A stretch of DNA of 64,000 bases from Parasporobacterium sp. Its GTDB lineage: Bacteria; Bacillota; Clostridia; Lachnospirales; Lachnospiraceae. Below are positions 56,546-64,000 of the stretch, piece after piece. The stretch's first letter is position 1. Every line of letters begins with the position of its first letter. The stretch lies in contig JAFUBX010000004.1 of NCBI GenBank assembly GCA_017459985.1, positions 1-64,000 on the forward strand, written 5' to 3'. Under the pieces are notes generated by a model that was not told where the DNA came from, did not search any database, and worked only from the letters and a program-made list of their open reading frames with translations. Position numbers and translations under genes: made by a program.

Positions 56546-59500
56546 TTGTACGAGAAAGTATTTACGGATCTGAATTTCACGGAAAGAGAAAAAAAGATCG
56601 AGCAGTTCTGGAAAGACAAGGAGATCTTCGAGAAGAGCATGAAGGAGCGGGCCGGCGGACCCCAGTATATGTTCTATGACGGACCTCCGACAGCCAACGG
56701 CAAGCCCCATATCGGACATGTGCTGACCCGGGTGATCAAGGACCTGGTTCCGAGGTTCTGGACTATGAAGGGGTACGAAGTGCCGAGAAAGGCCGGATGG
56801 GATACCCACGGTCTGCCTGTGGAGATCGAAGTGGAGAAGCTCCTGGGCCTTGACGGCAAAGAGCAGATCGAGCAGTACGGGCTGGCTCCGTTTATCCAGA
56901 AATGCAAAGAGAGCGTCTGGAAATATAAAGGCATGTGGGAAGACTTCAGCAGCACCGTCGGATTCTGGGCGGATATGGAGCACCCCTATGTCACCTATGA
57001 AAATGATTATATTGAATCCGTCTGGTGGTCATTGAAGCAGATCTGGGAGAAGGGCCTCTTATATAAAGGATATAAGATCGTTCCCTACTGCCCGCGCTGC
57101 GGAACCCCGCTGTCCAGCCACGAGGTGGCGCAGGGATATAAGGATATCAAGGAACGGACCGCCATCGCCAAGTTCAAGGCCTCCGGGGAAAACGCCTATT
57201 TCCTGGCATGGACCACCACACCCTGGACCCTTCCGTCCAATACCGCCCTGTGCGTCAATCCGGAAGAGACCTATGTGAAGGTGCAGCAGGGAGAAGAGTT
57301 CTATTACATGGCTGAAGCCCTGCTGGAGAAGGTGCTGGGAGAAGACTATGTGATCATCAAACGGTACAAGGGAAAAGAACTGGAGTACAAGGAATACCAT
57401 CCCCTGTTTGATGATGTGGATTATTCCAATGTGAAGGAAAAATGCCATTACGTGGTCTGCGACGACTATGTCACCATGGACGACGGTACCGGTATCGTTC
57501 ATATCGCGCCGGCCTTCGGTGAGGACGACTCCCGGGTCGGCCGCAAATACGGCCTGCCCTTTATTCAGTACGTGGACGCCAAGGGCTGCATGACCAAAGA
57601 GACTCCCTGGGAGGGCGTTTTCGTCAAGAAAGCGGATGGAATGATCCTGGATGCCCTGAAGGAGAGCGGCCGGCTGTTTTCCGCCCCGATGGCGGAGCAC
57701 AGCTATCCCTTCTGCTGGAGATGCGACACCCCGCTGATCTACTATGCCCGTGAGAGCTGGTTCATCAAAATGACCGCCGTCAGGGAAGACCTGATCCGCA
57801 ACAACAACACGGTCAACTGGATCCCGGAGAGCATCGGCAAGGGCCGTTTCGGCGACTGGCTGGAGAATGTGCAGGACTGGGGCCTGAGCCGGAACCGTTA
57901 CTGGGGCACTCCTCTTAATATCTGGGAATGCGAATGCGGCTGCCAGCACAGCATCGGCAGCATTGAAGAACTGAAGAGTATGTCGGACAACTGCCCGGAG
58001 GATATTGAACTTCATCGCCCGTACATCGATGAAGTGACAATCCGATGCCCGGAATGCGGCAGACAGATGCACCGGGTGCCGGAGGTGATTGACTGCTGGT
58101 ATGACTCCGGTTCCATGCCCTTTGCCCAGTATCATTATCCGTTTGAGAATCAGGAACTGTTTGAATCCCATTTTCCGGCGGACTTTATCTCAGAGGCAGT
58201 GGACCAGACCAGAGGATGGTTCTATTCCCTGATGGCCATCTCTACTCTGGTATTTAATAAAGCACCCTACAAAAACGTCATCGTCATGGGCCATGTCCAG
58301 GACAAGGACGGCCAGAAGATGAGCAAGTCCAAGGGAAATGCCGTGGATCCCTTCGACGCCCTGAACCAGTTCGGCGCCGACGCTATCCGGTGGTATTTCT
58401 ACACCAACTCCGCACCGTGGCTGCCTTCCCGGTTCCACGGGGACGCGGTGATGGAAGGACAGCGCAAATTCATGGGAACCCTGTGGAATACCTACGCGTT
58501 CTATGTCCTTTATGCCAATATCGACGGATTCAGTCCGGCCGGATATCAGCTGGAGCCGGAGAAACTCAGCGTCATGGACCGCTGGATCCTGTCCAAACTG
58601 AACACCCTGGTGAAGACCGTGGACGAATGTATGACCAATTACAAGATTCCGGAGTCCGGAAGGGCACTGCAGGAGTTTGTGGATGATCTGAGCAACTGGT
58701 ATGTGCGCCGCAGCCGGGAGCGTTTCTGGGCCAAGGGCATGGAGCAGGATAAGATCAATGCCTATATGACTCTGTACACCTGCCTGGTCACCCTGTGCAA
58801 GACCGCGGCTCCTTTCATTCCGTTCATGACAGAGGACATTTACCAGAATCTGGTGGTAAGGGATTTCCCGGAGGAGCCGGAAAGCATTCATCTGTGCCTG
58901 TTCCCGACGGTCAATGAAGCCCTGATCGATAAGGAACTGGAAGAAAACATGGATCATGTGCTCCAGGTGGTCGTCATGGGACGTGCCTGCCGCAATGCCT
59001 CCAATATCAAGAACCGTCAGCCGCTGCCCTGCATGTACATCAAGGCGCCATGGGAAATGAACGAGTTTTACACCGCGATTGTGGCAGATGAGCTGAATGT
59101 GAAGAAGGTGGAAATGCGCAGCGACGTCAGAGACTTCTCCTCCTATTCCTTCAAACCGCAGCTGAAGACCGTGGGGCCGAAGTTCGGCAAGCAGGTTGGC
59201 GCGATCCGCGGAGCGCTCCAGACCATTGACGGCAATCAGGCCATGGACGAGATCAACGCCACCGGAAAGCTGCATCTGGATCTGGACGGCGGAGCCGTGG
59301 ATCTGGATAAGGAGGATCTGCTGATCGAGACGGCCCAGGTCGAGGGATATGAGTCAATGAGCGATTACGGCATTACGGTTGTGCTGGATCTGCATCTGAC
59401 GAAGGAGCTGATTGAGGAAGGATTTATCCGGGAGATCGTCTCCAAGATCCAGACCATGCGTAAGGAAGCCGGATTCGAAGTGATGGATCTGATCACCATT

Positions 59501-59665
59501 TATCTGAACGGCAATGACAGGTTGGAGCAGCTGGCCTCCGAGAAGAAGCAGATGCTGCTCACCGACGTGATGGCCACGGATGTTGTGACCGGACAGATGG
59601 ACGGCCATTCCAGGGAATGGGATATCAACGGCGAAACCGTCACCATCGGCGTGAAGAAGAACTGA
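56546..59665 (+). CDS. ileS: Isoleucyl-tRNA synthetase
   Basis: A 1039-residue class I synthetase of the long type. The HIGH motif is PTANGKPHIGHVLTRVIKDL, the editing domain contains AWTTTPWTLPSNTALCVNPE, the KMSKS loop is GQKMSKSKGNAVDPFDALNQ, and the C-terminal part holds the anticodon-binding region (IKNRQPLPCMYIKAPWEMNE). The start is taken as TTG 56546 because AGGAGG ends six bases before it and MYEKVFTDLNF is the family's start; ATG 56510 has no ribosome site. No T-box leader is present in the 150 bases upstream, which is unusual for a clostridial ileS. Its size matches the eukaryotic-like/type II bacterial branch. Confidence 0.95.
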   Translation: MYEKVFTDLNFTEREKKIEQFWKDKEIFEKSMKERAGGPQYMFYDGPPTANGKPHIGHVLTRVIKDLVPRFWTMKGYEVPRKAGWDTHGLPVEIEVEKLLGLDGKEQIEQYGLAPFIQKCKESVWKYKGMWEDFSSTVGFWADMEHPYVTYENDYIESVWWSLKQIWEKGLLYKGYKIVPYCPRCGTPLSSHEVAQGYKDIKERTAIAKFKASGENAYFLAWTTTPWTLPSNTALCVNPEETYVKVQQGEEFYYMAEALLEKVLGEDYVIIKRYKGKELEYKEYHPLFDDVDYSNVKEKCHYVVCDDYVTMDDGTGIVHIAPAFGEDDSRVGRKYGLPFIQYVDAKGCMTKETPWEGVFVKKADGMILDALKESGRLFSAPMAEHSYPFCWRCDTPLIYYARESWFIKMTAVREDLIRNNNTVNWIPESIGKGRFGDWLENVQDWGLSRNRYWGTPLNIWECECGCQHSIGSIEELKSMSDNCPEDIELHRPYIDEVTIRCPECGRQMHRVPEVIDCWYDSGSMPFAQYHYPFENQELFESHFPADFISEAVDQTRGWFYSLMAISTLVFNKAPYKNVIVMGHVQDKDGQKMSKSKGNAVDPFDALNQFGADAIRWYFYTNSAPWLPSRFHGDAVMEGQRKFMGTLWNTYAFYVLYANIDGFSPAGYQLEPEKLSVMDRWILSKLNTLVKTVDECMTNYKIPESGRALQEFVDDLSNWYVRRSRERFWAKGMEQDKINAYMTLYTCLVTLCKTAAPFIPFMTEDIYQNLVVRDFPEEPESIHLCLFPTVNEALIDKELEENMDHVLQVVVMGRACRNASNIKNRQPLPCMYIKAPWEMNEFYTAIVADELNVKKVEMRSDVRDFSSYSFKPQLKTVGPKFGKQVGAIRGALQTIDGNQAMDEINATGKLHLDLDGGAVDLDKEDLLIETAQVEGYESMSDYGITVVLDLHLTKELIEEGFIREIVSKIQTMRKEAGFEVMDLITIYLNGNDRLEQLASEKKQMLLTDVMATDVVTGQMDGHSREWDINGETVTIGVKKN

Positions 59666-59687
59666 CCATTCGGACGATCAAAATGAC

Positions 59688-59725
59688 AGCAGGGGAAACC
59701 GCAGACCGCGGTCCCCTGCTTTTTT
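59688..59725 (+). terminator. Rho-independent terminator of ileS
   Basis: AGCAGGGG at 59688-59695 pairs with CCCCTGCT at 59713-59720, with an inner CCGC/GCGG stem, followed by five T. Confidence 0.92.
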
Positions 59726-59835
59726 GTGTCAAACTATGGGTTCTCCTGCATTTATGCGAAATGAATAAACAGCCGCCTGTGAATCCGTCAGAATGAATAA
59801 TGCTCTGACTGCTCTATATGATATATAATGGATAT

Positions 59836-59851
59836 AACAAATATATTTGTT
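59836..59851. promoter_or_regulatory. 16-bp perfect palindrome before the LytTR gene
   Basis: AACAAATATATTTGTT is a perfect palindrome about 70 bases before the LytTR start. TATAAT lies just before it at 59824-59829. It is a plausible operator, perhaps for autoregulation. Confidence 0.5.
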
Positions 59852-59922
59852 GTAACTGACAATTGAATACTGATCAGGAAACGGCAGCCGTTGACTTACA
59901 GTGACAGGAAAGAGAGGCTGTA

Positions 59923-60414
59923 ATGTTAAACATTGTACTGGGGTTTGAAAAGGGTAATTTAAATCCGGTCCTGGATTCCTTGGATTTTCGTTTACCAACC
60001 TGTATCCTGCATGCAGATCGTACGCCGGCGTTGGTCAACAGGCTTTTGATGGAAGTATCGCACATCCCGGAAGGCAGCTGTTCAAAGGTCATTACCGTCT
60101 CGAGATGCGGGGAGACCCGGTTCTTCCCGACGGGAGAAATCTATTATCTGGAATCAATGAGAAATCTCATCTGTGTGTTCGGAGAAAGGGGGAGTTTCGA
60201 ATTCTACGGAGTGTTATACAAGGTCGAGAGGCAGATCCGGAGTCTCGGTTTTTTCAGAATCAGTAATTCCTATATTATTTCCATGATCCATGTCCGGGGC
60301 GTCCGGTCCGGATATGTGGAACTGGATAACGGAAAAAAGATCAGCATCGGGCGCAAGTATCGTTCTGATTTCAAGGCCGCCCTGCGGGAAAGCGGCATTT
60401 TGGATCTGAAGTGA
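59923..60414 (+). CDS. Stand-alone LytTR-domain DNA-binding protein
   Basis: A 163-residue protein. About residues 1-55 are a small alpha/beta region that is not a normal receiver domain (no DD and K triad). Residues 60-160 are the LytTR domain: RFFPTGEIYYLESMRNLICV, VERQIRSLGFFRISNSYIIS, MIHVRGVRSGYVELDNGKKI and SIGRKYRSDFKAALRESGI. LytTR proteins bind DNA repeats and often control wall or bacteriocin genes. No histidine kinase is adjacent, so it may respond by other means or regulate its own gene. The ATG follows GAGAGGCTG. A 19-bp tandem duplication spans its stop codon. Confidence 0.85.
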   Translation: MLNIVLGFEKGNLNPVLDSLDFRLPTCILHADRTPALVNRLLMEVSHIPEGSCSKVITVSRCGETRFFPTGEIYYLESMRNLICVFGERGSFEFYGVLYKVERQIRSLGFFRISNSYIISMIHVRGVRSGYVELDNGKKISIGRKYRSDFKAALRESGILDLK

Positions 60415-60440
60415 TCCGGCCGATCTGAAGTGATCCGGCC
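60403..60440. repeat. 19-bp tandem duplication across the LytTR stop codon
   Basis: GATCTGAAGTGATCCGGCC at 60403-60421 is repeated exactly at 60422-60440. The first copy contains the final codons and stop of the LytTR gene. Confidence 0.9.
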
Positions 60441-60540
60441 GGAAAGGGCCGAAAGAGCCGGAATAGCCGGATCGGCGCAGGAAGGCACAGCCCTTCTGCG
60501 GGGTGGGAGGAAGGGAATTTGTAGAAACATTAACAGGATG

Positions 60541-60569
60541 TTGTATTTTGTGTACATTTGTTTTATAAT
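60541..60569 (+). promoter_or_regulatory. Promoter of the peptide-type ABC importer
   Basis: TTGTAT (60541-60546) and TATAAT (60564-60569) are 17 bases apart, 46 bases before the binding-protein start. It is a good vegetative promoter. Confidence 0.8.
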
Positions 60570-60615
60570 TCGCCCGTCAACTAAATATATGCTGCAGGCA
60601 GAAAGAAGGTTTACT

Positions 60616-62115
60616 ATGAAAAAATTTGTAACTTTTTGGCTGGTAATTGCAATCGTCACAGCAGCTGCACTCCCGGTATTCGGAGGCACGAGCACAGACG
60701 GTGAAGCTTCGAACTCTGTTGTTGTAGGCATATCACAGGATATCGACAGTCTTGACCCGCAGAATGCGGATTATGCAGGAACCCGAGAAGTCTTGTTCAA
60801 TCTGTTCGAAGGCCTTGTCAAGGCAACTTCAGACGGAAATATCGAGCCCGCAGTGGCCGAAAGCTATGAAGTGGCAGAAGATGCATCGTCTATATCTTTC
60901 CGGATAAGAGAAGGCATCACGTTCCACGATGGCACGCCGGTAACCGCGGAAGATATTAAATACTCTCTCGAACGGAATGCTCAGATTCAGGGCGCCGATT
61001 CTGCATTCGGAGATTTCAGCGAACTGGAAATCGTGGATGAGCAGACTGTCAGAGTAATCCTCAGTGAGCCCAACTCAGAATTCATTTATGAATTAACCTG
61101 TGCGATCTTACCGCAGGCAAATGAAGAGAATGTCAATTCCGATCCGATCGGTACCGGACCGTTCAAATTCGCATCCTTCAAGCCGGGAGAAAGCCTGGTG
61201 ATCGAAAAATACGACGGCTACTGGAAAGAGGGATTCCCGTATCTGGATTCCGTTACATTCAAGGTCGTGACGGACGTGGATTCCGCCATCAATCAGCTGA
61301 ATGCCGGTACGCTGGATATTTACCAGTACCTGACCGCCGACCAGGCAGCCACCCTGAATGAGAATTTCAATATCCTGGAAGGCAGCGTCAACTATGTGCA
61401 GGGAATGTTCCTGAACAATGCGGTAAAACCCTTTGACGACGTCCGGGTAAGACAGGCCGTGTATTACGCAGTTGACAGGGATCTGATCAATGAGTTCCTG
61501 TTCAGCGGCAAATCCCATATCATCGGCACCAACATGATCCCGGCAGCAGAGTTTTATTATAATGAAGCCACCGAGACGACCTACAGCCATGATGTGCAGA
61601 AAGCAAAGGAACTGCTGGAGGAAGCCGGATATCCGAATGGATTCGAGTTCACCATCACGGTTCCGAATAACTACGCGCCCCACGAAGGAACGGCCCAGAT
61701 CATCGCGGAGTCCCTGGCAGAGGTGGGCATCACCGCCAAGCTCAATCTGGTCGAGTTTAACACCTGGTATTCCGAAGCCTATGTGGACCGCAATTATGAA
61801 GCAACGGTCGTTGCTGTTGATGGCAAGATCGCTCCGAATTCCTGGTTCAGCAAGAATGTGTCGGATGCGTCCAACAACTTCACGAACTATGCTAATCCGG
61901 AGTATGATGAGGTCTATGCAAAGGCACTGGCAGAGATCGATCTGAATCAGAAGGCGGAGTATTACAAACAGCTGCAGCAGATCCTGGCGGATGACGCCGC
62001 ATCGATCTATGTGCAGGATCCGGCTAATCTGGTCGCGGTCAACGCACAGCTGGAGGGATATGTATTCTATCCGATCTCCGCACAGGATATGTCCGTCGTA
62101 AAATTCATCGACTGA
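60616..62115 (+). CDS. Exported substrate-binding protein, peptide/nickel ABC importer (SBP family 5)
   Basis: A 499-residue binding protein of the DppA/OppA family. The signal peptide is MKKFVTFWLVIAIVTAAALP with cleavage near VFGG; there is no lipobox Cys, unlike most Gram-positive homologues. Hallmarks are DIDSLDPQNADYAGTREVLF, EGITFHDGTPVTAEDIKYSL, SDPIGTGPFKFASFKPGESL, DVRVRQAVYYAVDRDLINEF and KAKELLEEAGYPNGFEFTIT. It binds a peptide, sugar or similar solute for the permeases encoded downstream. The start ATG 60616 follows GAAAGAAGG. A perfect 12-bp stem-loop separates it from the permease gene. Confidence 0.9.
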   Translation: MKKFVTFWLVIAIVTAAALPVFGGTSTDGEASNSVVVGISQDIDSLDPQNADYAGTREVLFNLFEGLVKATSDGNIEPAVAESYEVAEDASSISFRIREGITFHDGTPVTAEDIKYSLERNAQIQGADSAFGDFSELEIVDEQTVRVILSEPNSEFIYELTCAILPQANEENVNSDPIGTGPFKFASFKPGESLVIEKYDGYWKEGFPYLDSVTFKVVTDVDSAINQLNAGTLDIYQYLTADQAATLNENFNILEGSVNYVQGMFLNNAVKPFDDVRVRQAVYYAVDRDLINEFLFSGKSHIIGTNMIPAAEFYYNEATETTYSHDVQKAKELLEEAGYPNGFEFTITVPNNYAPHEGTAQIIAESLAEVGITAKLNLVEFNTWYSEAYVDRNYEATVVAVDGKIAPNSWFSKNVSDASNNFTNYANPEYDEVYAKALAEIDLNQKAEYYKQLQQILADDAASIYVQDPANLVAVNAQLEGYVFYPISAQDMSVVKFID

Positions 62116-62129
62116 TCCGAATGAACCCG

Positions 62130-62158
62130 CCGGGCAGGCACGGAAGGTGCCTGCCCGG
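62130..62158 (+). other. Intercistronic stem-loop after the binding-protein gene
   Basis: CCGGGCAGGCAC (62130-62141) pairs perfectly with GTGCCTGCCCGG (62147-62158) around GGAAG. No U run follows. This is the common arrangement for stabilising a binding-protein mRNA while lowering permease expression. A second small hairpin, ACCGAAG/CTTCGGT, lies at 62195-62215. Confidence 0.75.
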
Positions 62159-62227
62159 ATGTGATGTGCAGGGACGGACTATGTATTACGAAAAACCGAA
62201 GACATCGCCTTCGGTCCGATTCTAATC

Positions 62228-63169
62228 TTGAGATATATACTGAAGAAACTGTTAACACTGATCGTTGCACTGCTTCTGATCTCCATCGTGGTCTTTCTGG
62301 CCTTTTCGGTTCTCCCGGCGGATGCTTCTATTGCCAAGCTGGGGCAGAACGCAACGCCGGAACGGATCGCGGCGCTCAGGGCGGAAATGGGACTGGACCA
62401 GCCTGTGCTGGTGCAGTATTTCCGCTGGATCTCCGGCGCGGTGCGGGGAGATTTCGGAACCTCATATCAGTACACCGGAACCCGGGTCGTGGATCTGGTG
62501 GGAGGCCGGATCGGCACCAGTGCCGTTCTGTCCCTGATCTCCCTTGTCATGGTGGTGGTGATCTCCATTCCGGTCGGAATCTTCGCCGCCAAGCGGCGGT
62601 CCGCCCCGGGAAGAGCCGCCATGACAACGGTTATCCATATTACCATGGGCGTTCCCTCTTTTTTCCTGGGCCTTCTGATCACCTATCTGTTTTCCCTGGT
62701 GCTCAGGTGGTTTACTATCGGGAAATACAGTTCCCCGGCGGAGGATCTCGCCGCCAGTATTTCGTATCTGGTATTTCCTGCCATTGCGATCTCCCTCCCG
62801 AAGATCGCAATGACGGTCAAGTTCCTGGTATCTTCCATCCGAAGCGAACTCCATAAGGATTATGTAAGAACGGCCTATGCGAAGGGCTGCAGCCGCAACC
62901 GGGTCTTCTATGGCCATGTGCTGAAGAATTCGCTGGTGCCGGTCATCACCTTCATGGGGATCATCATTGCGGAGATCGTGGCGGGAAGCATTGTGGTGGA
63001 GAAGGTGTTCTCCGTTCCGGGCATTGGCATGCTGCTGGTAACGGCGATCACCAACCGGGATTATCCCGTGGTGGAAGCGGTGGTGCTGCTGATCGCCGTG
63101 GTGGTGATCGTGATCAATTTCCTGGTGGATGTGATCTATCAGATCATCGATCCGCGGGTGAGATTATAA
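62228..63169 (+). CDS. Peptide/nickel-type ABC permease (DppB-like)
   Basis: A 313-residue permease with six helices. RYILKKLLTLIVALLLISIV is the typical start, then DQPVLVQYFRWISGAVRGDF and GTSYQYTGTRVVDL; the coupling loop is RSELHKDYVRTAYAKGCSRN, followed by FSVPGIGMLLVTAITNRDYP. The start is TTG 62228, with no clear ribosome site but at the hairpin exit; no other start fits. It forms the channel with the DppC-like protein. Confidence 0.9.
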   Translation: MRYILKKLLTLIVALLLISIVVFLAFSVLPADASIAKLGQNATPERIAALRAEMGLDQPVLVQYFRWISGAVRGDFGTSYQYTGTRVVDLVGGRIGTSAVLSLISLVMVVVISIPVGIFAAKRRSAPGRAAMTTVIHITMGVPSFFLGLLITYLFSLVLRWFTIGKYSSPAEDLAASISYLVFPAIAISLPKIAMTVKFLVSSIRSELHKDYVRTAYAKGCSRNRVFYGHVLKNSLVPVITFMGIIIAEIVAGSIVVEKVFSVPGIGMLLVTAITNRDYPVVEAVVLLIAVVVIVINFLVDVIYQIIDPRVRL

Positions 63170-63194
63170 AGACAGAGTCCGTAATCGTTTTTAC

Positions 63195-63992
63195 ATGAAG
63201 AAAGTCAGAAACTACAGCTTAATCATCGGATGTGTCATTACGGGAGTCATGCTCCTGCTGGCATTGACGGCGCTTTTCTGGACGCCTTATTCCACCACGG
63301 GAATGAGTCTGTCCCTGAAGTTTGCAGCGCCGTCCTGGGCGCATCCCTTTGGCTGTGATAATTACGGACGGGATATTCTGAGCCGTGTCATGCAGGGGAT
63401 CGGAACCACATTTCTGGTGGCGGCCAGCACCGTTATTTTCGGCATGATCGTGGGAAGTGTCATCGGGTTTTTCGCCGGCTATATCGGCGGCTGGTTTGAC
63501 GAGATCGTCATGAGGATCAACGATGTTCTGAACGCTTTCCCCTCCATTTTGCTGGCGCTGGTATTTGTCAGCTTTCTGGGATCCGGACTGATGAATATCA
63601 TTCTGGCGCTGGGGATCTTGTTCATTCCGAGCTTTGCCAGGATCGCCCGGTCCGAGATGCTGCGCCTGAAGGGGCTGCAGTTTGTGCAGAGCGCGAAGCT
63701 GCAGAAGGCGGGGACCTGCCGGATTATTTTCGCCCATATCATGCCCAACGCCTATATCAATATTCTGGCGTCCGCGGCGGTGGGATTTAATAACGCGGTG
63801 ATCGCCGAGGCCGGCCTGAGCTTTCTGGGACTGGGGGTGCAGCCGCCGAATGCTTCCCTCGGACGGATGATCGACGAGGCGGGAAGTTTCCTGATGCAGG
63901 CGCCCTGGTATGCGGTTTTCCCCGGCGTCACCATCATTATTCTGGTGCTGGGAGTGGCGCTGATCAGCGACGGCATCAGCCGGATCGAGTGA
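63195..63992 (+). CDS. Peptide/nickel-type ABC permease (DppC-like)
   Basis: A 265-residue permease. FAAPSWAHPFGCDNYGRDIL and SRVMQGIGTTFLVAASTVIF are the DppC hallmarks, then NAFPSILLALVFVSFLGSGL and the coupling loop ARIARSEMLRLKGLQFVQSA. GLSFLGLGVQPPNASLGRMI and IILVLGVALISDGI close it. The stop TGA is at 63990-63992, so the protein is complete. The ATPase genes normally follow and would lie beyond the window. Confidence 0.92.
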   Translation: MKKVRNYSLIIGCVITGVMLLLALTALFWTPYSTTGMSLSLKFAAPSWAHPFGCDNYGRDILSRVMQGIGTTFLVAASTVIFGMIVGSVIGFFAGYIGGWFDEIVMRINDVLNAFPSILLALVFVSFLGSGLMNIILALGILFIPSFARIARSEMLRLKGLQFVQSAKLQKAGTCRIIFAHIMPNAYINILASAAVGFNNAVIAEAGLSFLGLGVQPPNASLGRMIDEAGSFLMQAPWYAVFPGVTIIILVLGVALISDGISRIE

Positions 63993-64000
63993 TCATATGT

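Noticed and set aside
1-64000. tRNA or rRNA genes
   Set aside because: No cloverleaf with GGTTCGAATCC-type arms or rRNA segment was found by eye. A covariance search would be needed to exclude a degenerate one.

Overview
The window reads as chromosome from a Gram-positive anaerobe of the Clostridia, most likely a Lachnospiraceae-type gut bacterium. This rests on strong AGGAGG-type ribosome sites, several TTG starts, a D-alanylation-like (dlt) operon, many exported peptidoglycan-binding repeat proteins, a tandem glycine riboswitch, AsnA, DUF815, YgiQ and a stand-alone ferredoxin-thioredoxin-reductase-like protein. The genus is not determined. Most of the window is GC-rich. The first ~3.7 kb is clearly more AT-rich and holds phage and defence remnants.

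Layout. 1-3.7 kb: a decayed island with a chimeric prophage scar (DUF2800 fragment joined to an amidase endolysin), an AbiJ-like gene broken by a one-base deletion, an orphan type I specificity subunit, an unknown gene and a solo DUF6431 gene. 3.8-4.6 kb: a long non-coding hairpin-rich element that recurs at 44.1-44.7 kb. 4.85-8.5 kb (minus strand): a VOC protein, a small Cys-rich protein, two DUF6273 paralogues and a LysR regulator. 8.7-19.8 kb: a branched-chain-amino-acid-type ABC importer (LivG-F-H-M plus binding protein), a C_GCAxxG_C_C protein, an LVIVD-repeat protein, an EthD-like protein, an SDR dehydrogenase, a second LysR and a URO-D-type methyltransferase, together suggesting uptake and catabolism of an unknown small organic substrate. 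19.8-23.7 kb: an ABC exporter fused to a GNAT acetyltransferase, divergent from a MATE exporter. 24-28.6 kb: three exported peptidoglycan-binding-domain proteins, two of them behind a shared leader RNA with a terminator. 28.6-35.1 kb: a dlt-like operon (adenylating enzyme, small membrane protein, sodium symporter, carrier protein, MBOAT transferase, SGNH partner). 36-43.8 kb: a glycine-riboswitch-controlled AGCS symporter, AsnA, DUF815 ATPase, FTR-like protein, YgiQ and a Dus enzyme. 44.9-56.4 kb: serine acetyltransferase, a second DltA-like enzyme, an acyltransferase, an ABC exporter, a lipoprotein barnase with its barstar, IspE, a GntR regulator, MurI and PlsC. 56.5-64 kb: IleS, a LytTR regulator and a peptide-type ABC importer running off the right edge.

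The most unusual content is non-coding. At 35183-35477 twelve copies of a 9-bp motif (TCATGTAAA / TTTACATGA) alternate in orientation at exactly 26-bp steps, leaving eleven 17-nt spacers that all differ. The same 9-17-9 unit geometry, with different arm sequence, appears at 3772, 16366, 16418 and 25612, and the 16.4-kb pair repeats the 52-bp unit period. Two further families also hold rigid spacing: a ~220-bp element with five GCAWTGC cores at 42/61/61/42 bp (16.1 kb and, inverted, 54.45 kb), and the ~650-780-bp element whose hairpin centres lie 59 bp apart. Together they form a set of precisely metered inverted-repeat arrays with no function I can assign.
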